DNA from: Aquificota bacterium
Lineage (GTDB): Bacteria; Aquificota; Aquificia; Aquificales; Hydrogenothermaceae
NCBI GenBank assembly: GCA_013153765.1
Contig: JAADDT010000083.1
Location: 1-7,140, forward strand
Reading direction: 5' to 3'
DNA: 7,140 nucleotides
The notes beneath the pieces were generated by a model. The model was given only the letters and a program-made list of their open reading frames with translations. It ran no database searches and was not told the DNA's origin. A program made the translations under genes and the position numbers. Positions 6,455 through 7,140 of the stretch are shown here, in pieces; the first letter of the stretch is position 1, and each line of letters starts with the position of its first letter.

Positions 6455-6479
6455 AATATACTTTAAACCTTAATTTCAA
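6450..6479 (-). promoter_or_regulatory. candidate sigma-70 type promoter for the minC operon
   Basis: Read on the minus strand, TTGAAA (6479-6474, five of six to consensus) is followed after 18 bases by TATGAT (6455-6450, five of six). Transcription would start near 6443, giving a leader of about 29 bases before the minC TTG. It is the best promoter match in the only sizeable gap upstream of the whole minus-strand gene set, and its -10 overlaps that proposed for lysA. Confidence 0.5.
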
Positions 6480-6496
6480 TTGGTTAAGGAGGTTAG

Positions 6497-7140
6497 ATGG
6501 AAAGCCCTTTCAGTCCGTATTTTTCCTACAGGGACGGTCAGCTGTTTTGTGAGGACACTCCCATCAGAAAAATAGTATCTGAAATAGGAACACCGGTTTA
6601 CGTTTACAGTAAAAAGGCTGTGCTTGACAGGATAAACGAGTATAAAAGGGCTTTTGCCGATTACCCGACTTTAATATGCTACGCCGTAAAATCCAACCCG
6701 AACCTGTCCCTGCTTAAACTGGTGGCGGGGGAAGGTCTCGGGGCAGACATAGTTTCCGGAGGGGAGCTTTACAGAAGCCTTAAGGCAGGCATCTCTCCGG
6801 AAAAGGTGGTTTACGCCGGCGTGGGGAAGACGGACAGGGAGCTGGTTGAGGGAATAATGGCAGGGATACTGTCCTTTAACGTGGAAAGTTTTATGGAACT
6901 TGAGGTGCTGGACGCCCTTGCAGGTAGTCTGGGCAGGAAGGCTAACGTGTCCATAAGGATAAACCCTGACGTGAACCCGAAAACCCACCCTTACATATCA
7001 ACGGGATTGAGGAAAAGCAAGTTCGGAATAGATATGGAGGACAGCCTGAAGGCTTTCCACCTTGCGGAAAAACTGCCTAACCTTAACCTGATAGGTATCC
7101 ACTGCCACATCGGTTCACAAATAATGGACGTGTCTCCCTT
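6497..7140 (+). CDS. lysA: diaminopimelate decarboxylase (3' end beyond window)
   Basis: LysA is a PLP enzyme that decarboxylates meso-diaminopimelate to lysine, the last step of the DAP pathway. The first 214 residues are visible. The PLP-binding lysine is Lys65 in YAVKSNPN (62-69). GADIVSGGEL (82-91), VYAGVGKT (105-112), RINPDVNPKTHPYISTG (154-170), SKFGI (174-178) and GIHCHIGSQ (200-208) follow in the order expected for the alanine-racemase-like barrel of this family. The RINPDVNPKTHPYISTG block favours LysA over ornithine/arginine or carboxynorspermidine decarboxylases. The ATG at 6497 has a strong AAGGAGG four bases upstream. The gene is transcribed away from minC. The C-terminal substrate-binding part (with the family's CESGD-like motif) lies past the right edge. 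Confidence 0.96.
   Translation, partial: MESPFSPYFSYRDGQLFCEDTPIRKIVSEIGTPVYVYSKKAVLDRINEYKRAFADYPTLICYAVKSNPNLSLLKLVAGEGLGADIVSGGELYRSLKAGISPEKVVYAGVGKTDRELVEGIMAGILSFNVESFMELEVLDALAGSLGRKANVSIRINPDVNPKTHPYISTGLRKSKFGIDMEDSLKAFHLAEKLPNLNLIGIHCHIGSQIMDVSP

Noticed and set aside
6415..6496. Riboswitch (lysine type) or terminator upstream of lysA
   Set aside because: The gap is only 82 bases, far too short for a lysine riboswitch, and no GC-rich hairpin with a T-run is visible.
1..7140. Mobile element, CRISPR array, toxin-antitoxin or phage defence genes
   Set aside because: No transposase, terminal inverted repeats, spaced repeats or such protein motifs were seen; coding density is nearly complete with housekeeping genes.

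Overview
This window looks like ordinary chromosome from a thermophilic, Gram-negative-type bacterium. My best guess is the Aquificota (Hydrogenothermaceae or Aquificaceae-like) or a deep-branching relative. The clues are Arg codons that are mostly AGA/AGG, frequent ATA for Ile, Lys/Glu-rich proteins, a complete MinCDE set, a SurA-like periplasmic chaperone, and amino-acid biosynthesis genes (hisG, trpD) scattered among unrelated genes. The taxonomic call is an inference; no rRNA gene or other marker is present to fix it.

Layout. One long co-directional gene set on the minus strand fills positions 6414 down to 1 and runs off the left edge. In transcription order it is minC (6414-5812), minD (5797-5003), minE (5000-4752), hisG short form (4748-4095), glmU (4092-2632), a surA-like chaperone (2639-1764), trpD (1767-745), a 103-residue single-pass membrane protein of unknown function (745-434), and the 5' part of a FabL-like enoyl-ACP reductase/SDR (421-1, cut by the window edge). 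Gaps between genes run from an 8-base overlap to 14 bases. I see no terminator or convincing internal promoter, so this is probably one polycistronic unit. On the plus strand, diverging from minC, lysA begins at 6497 and is cut by the right edge. The only real intergenic space is 6415-6496; it carries candidate promoters for both directions that share one near-symmetric -10 element.

How the genes fit together. MinC, MinD and MinE place the division site. GlmU makes UDP-GlcNAc for peptidoglycan and lipopolysaccharide. LysA consumes meso-diaminopimelate, itself a peptidoglycan building block in many bacteria. The SurA-like protein would serve envelope protein folding, and the FabL-like enzyme fatty-acid elongation. 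HisG and TrpD are single steps of histidine and tryptophan synthesis, both using PRPP, placed among the others with no sibling pathway genes in view. The theme is therefore division and envelope, with two dispersed amino-acid genes.

No mobile element, CRISPR array, tRNA, rRNA or defence system is visible. I found no clear undescribed system. The points most worth a second look are the shared -10 divergent promoter, the SurA-like protein lacking both parvulin histidines, the insertion and basic tail of GlmU, an internal DNA repeat in glmU, and the unknown membrane protein.
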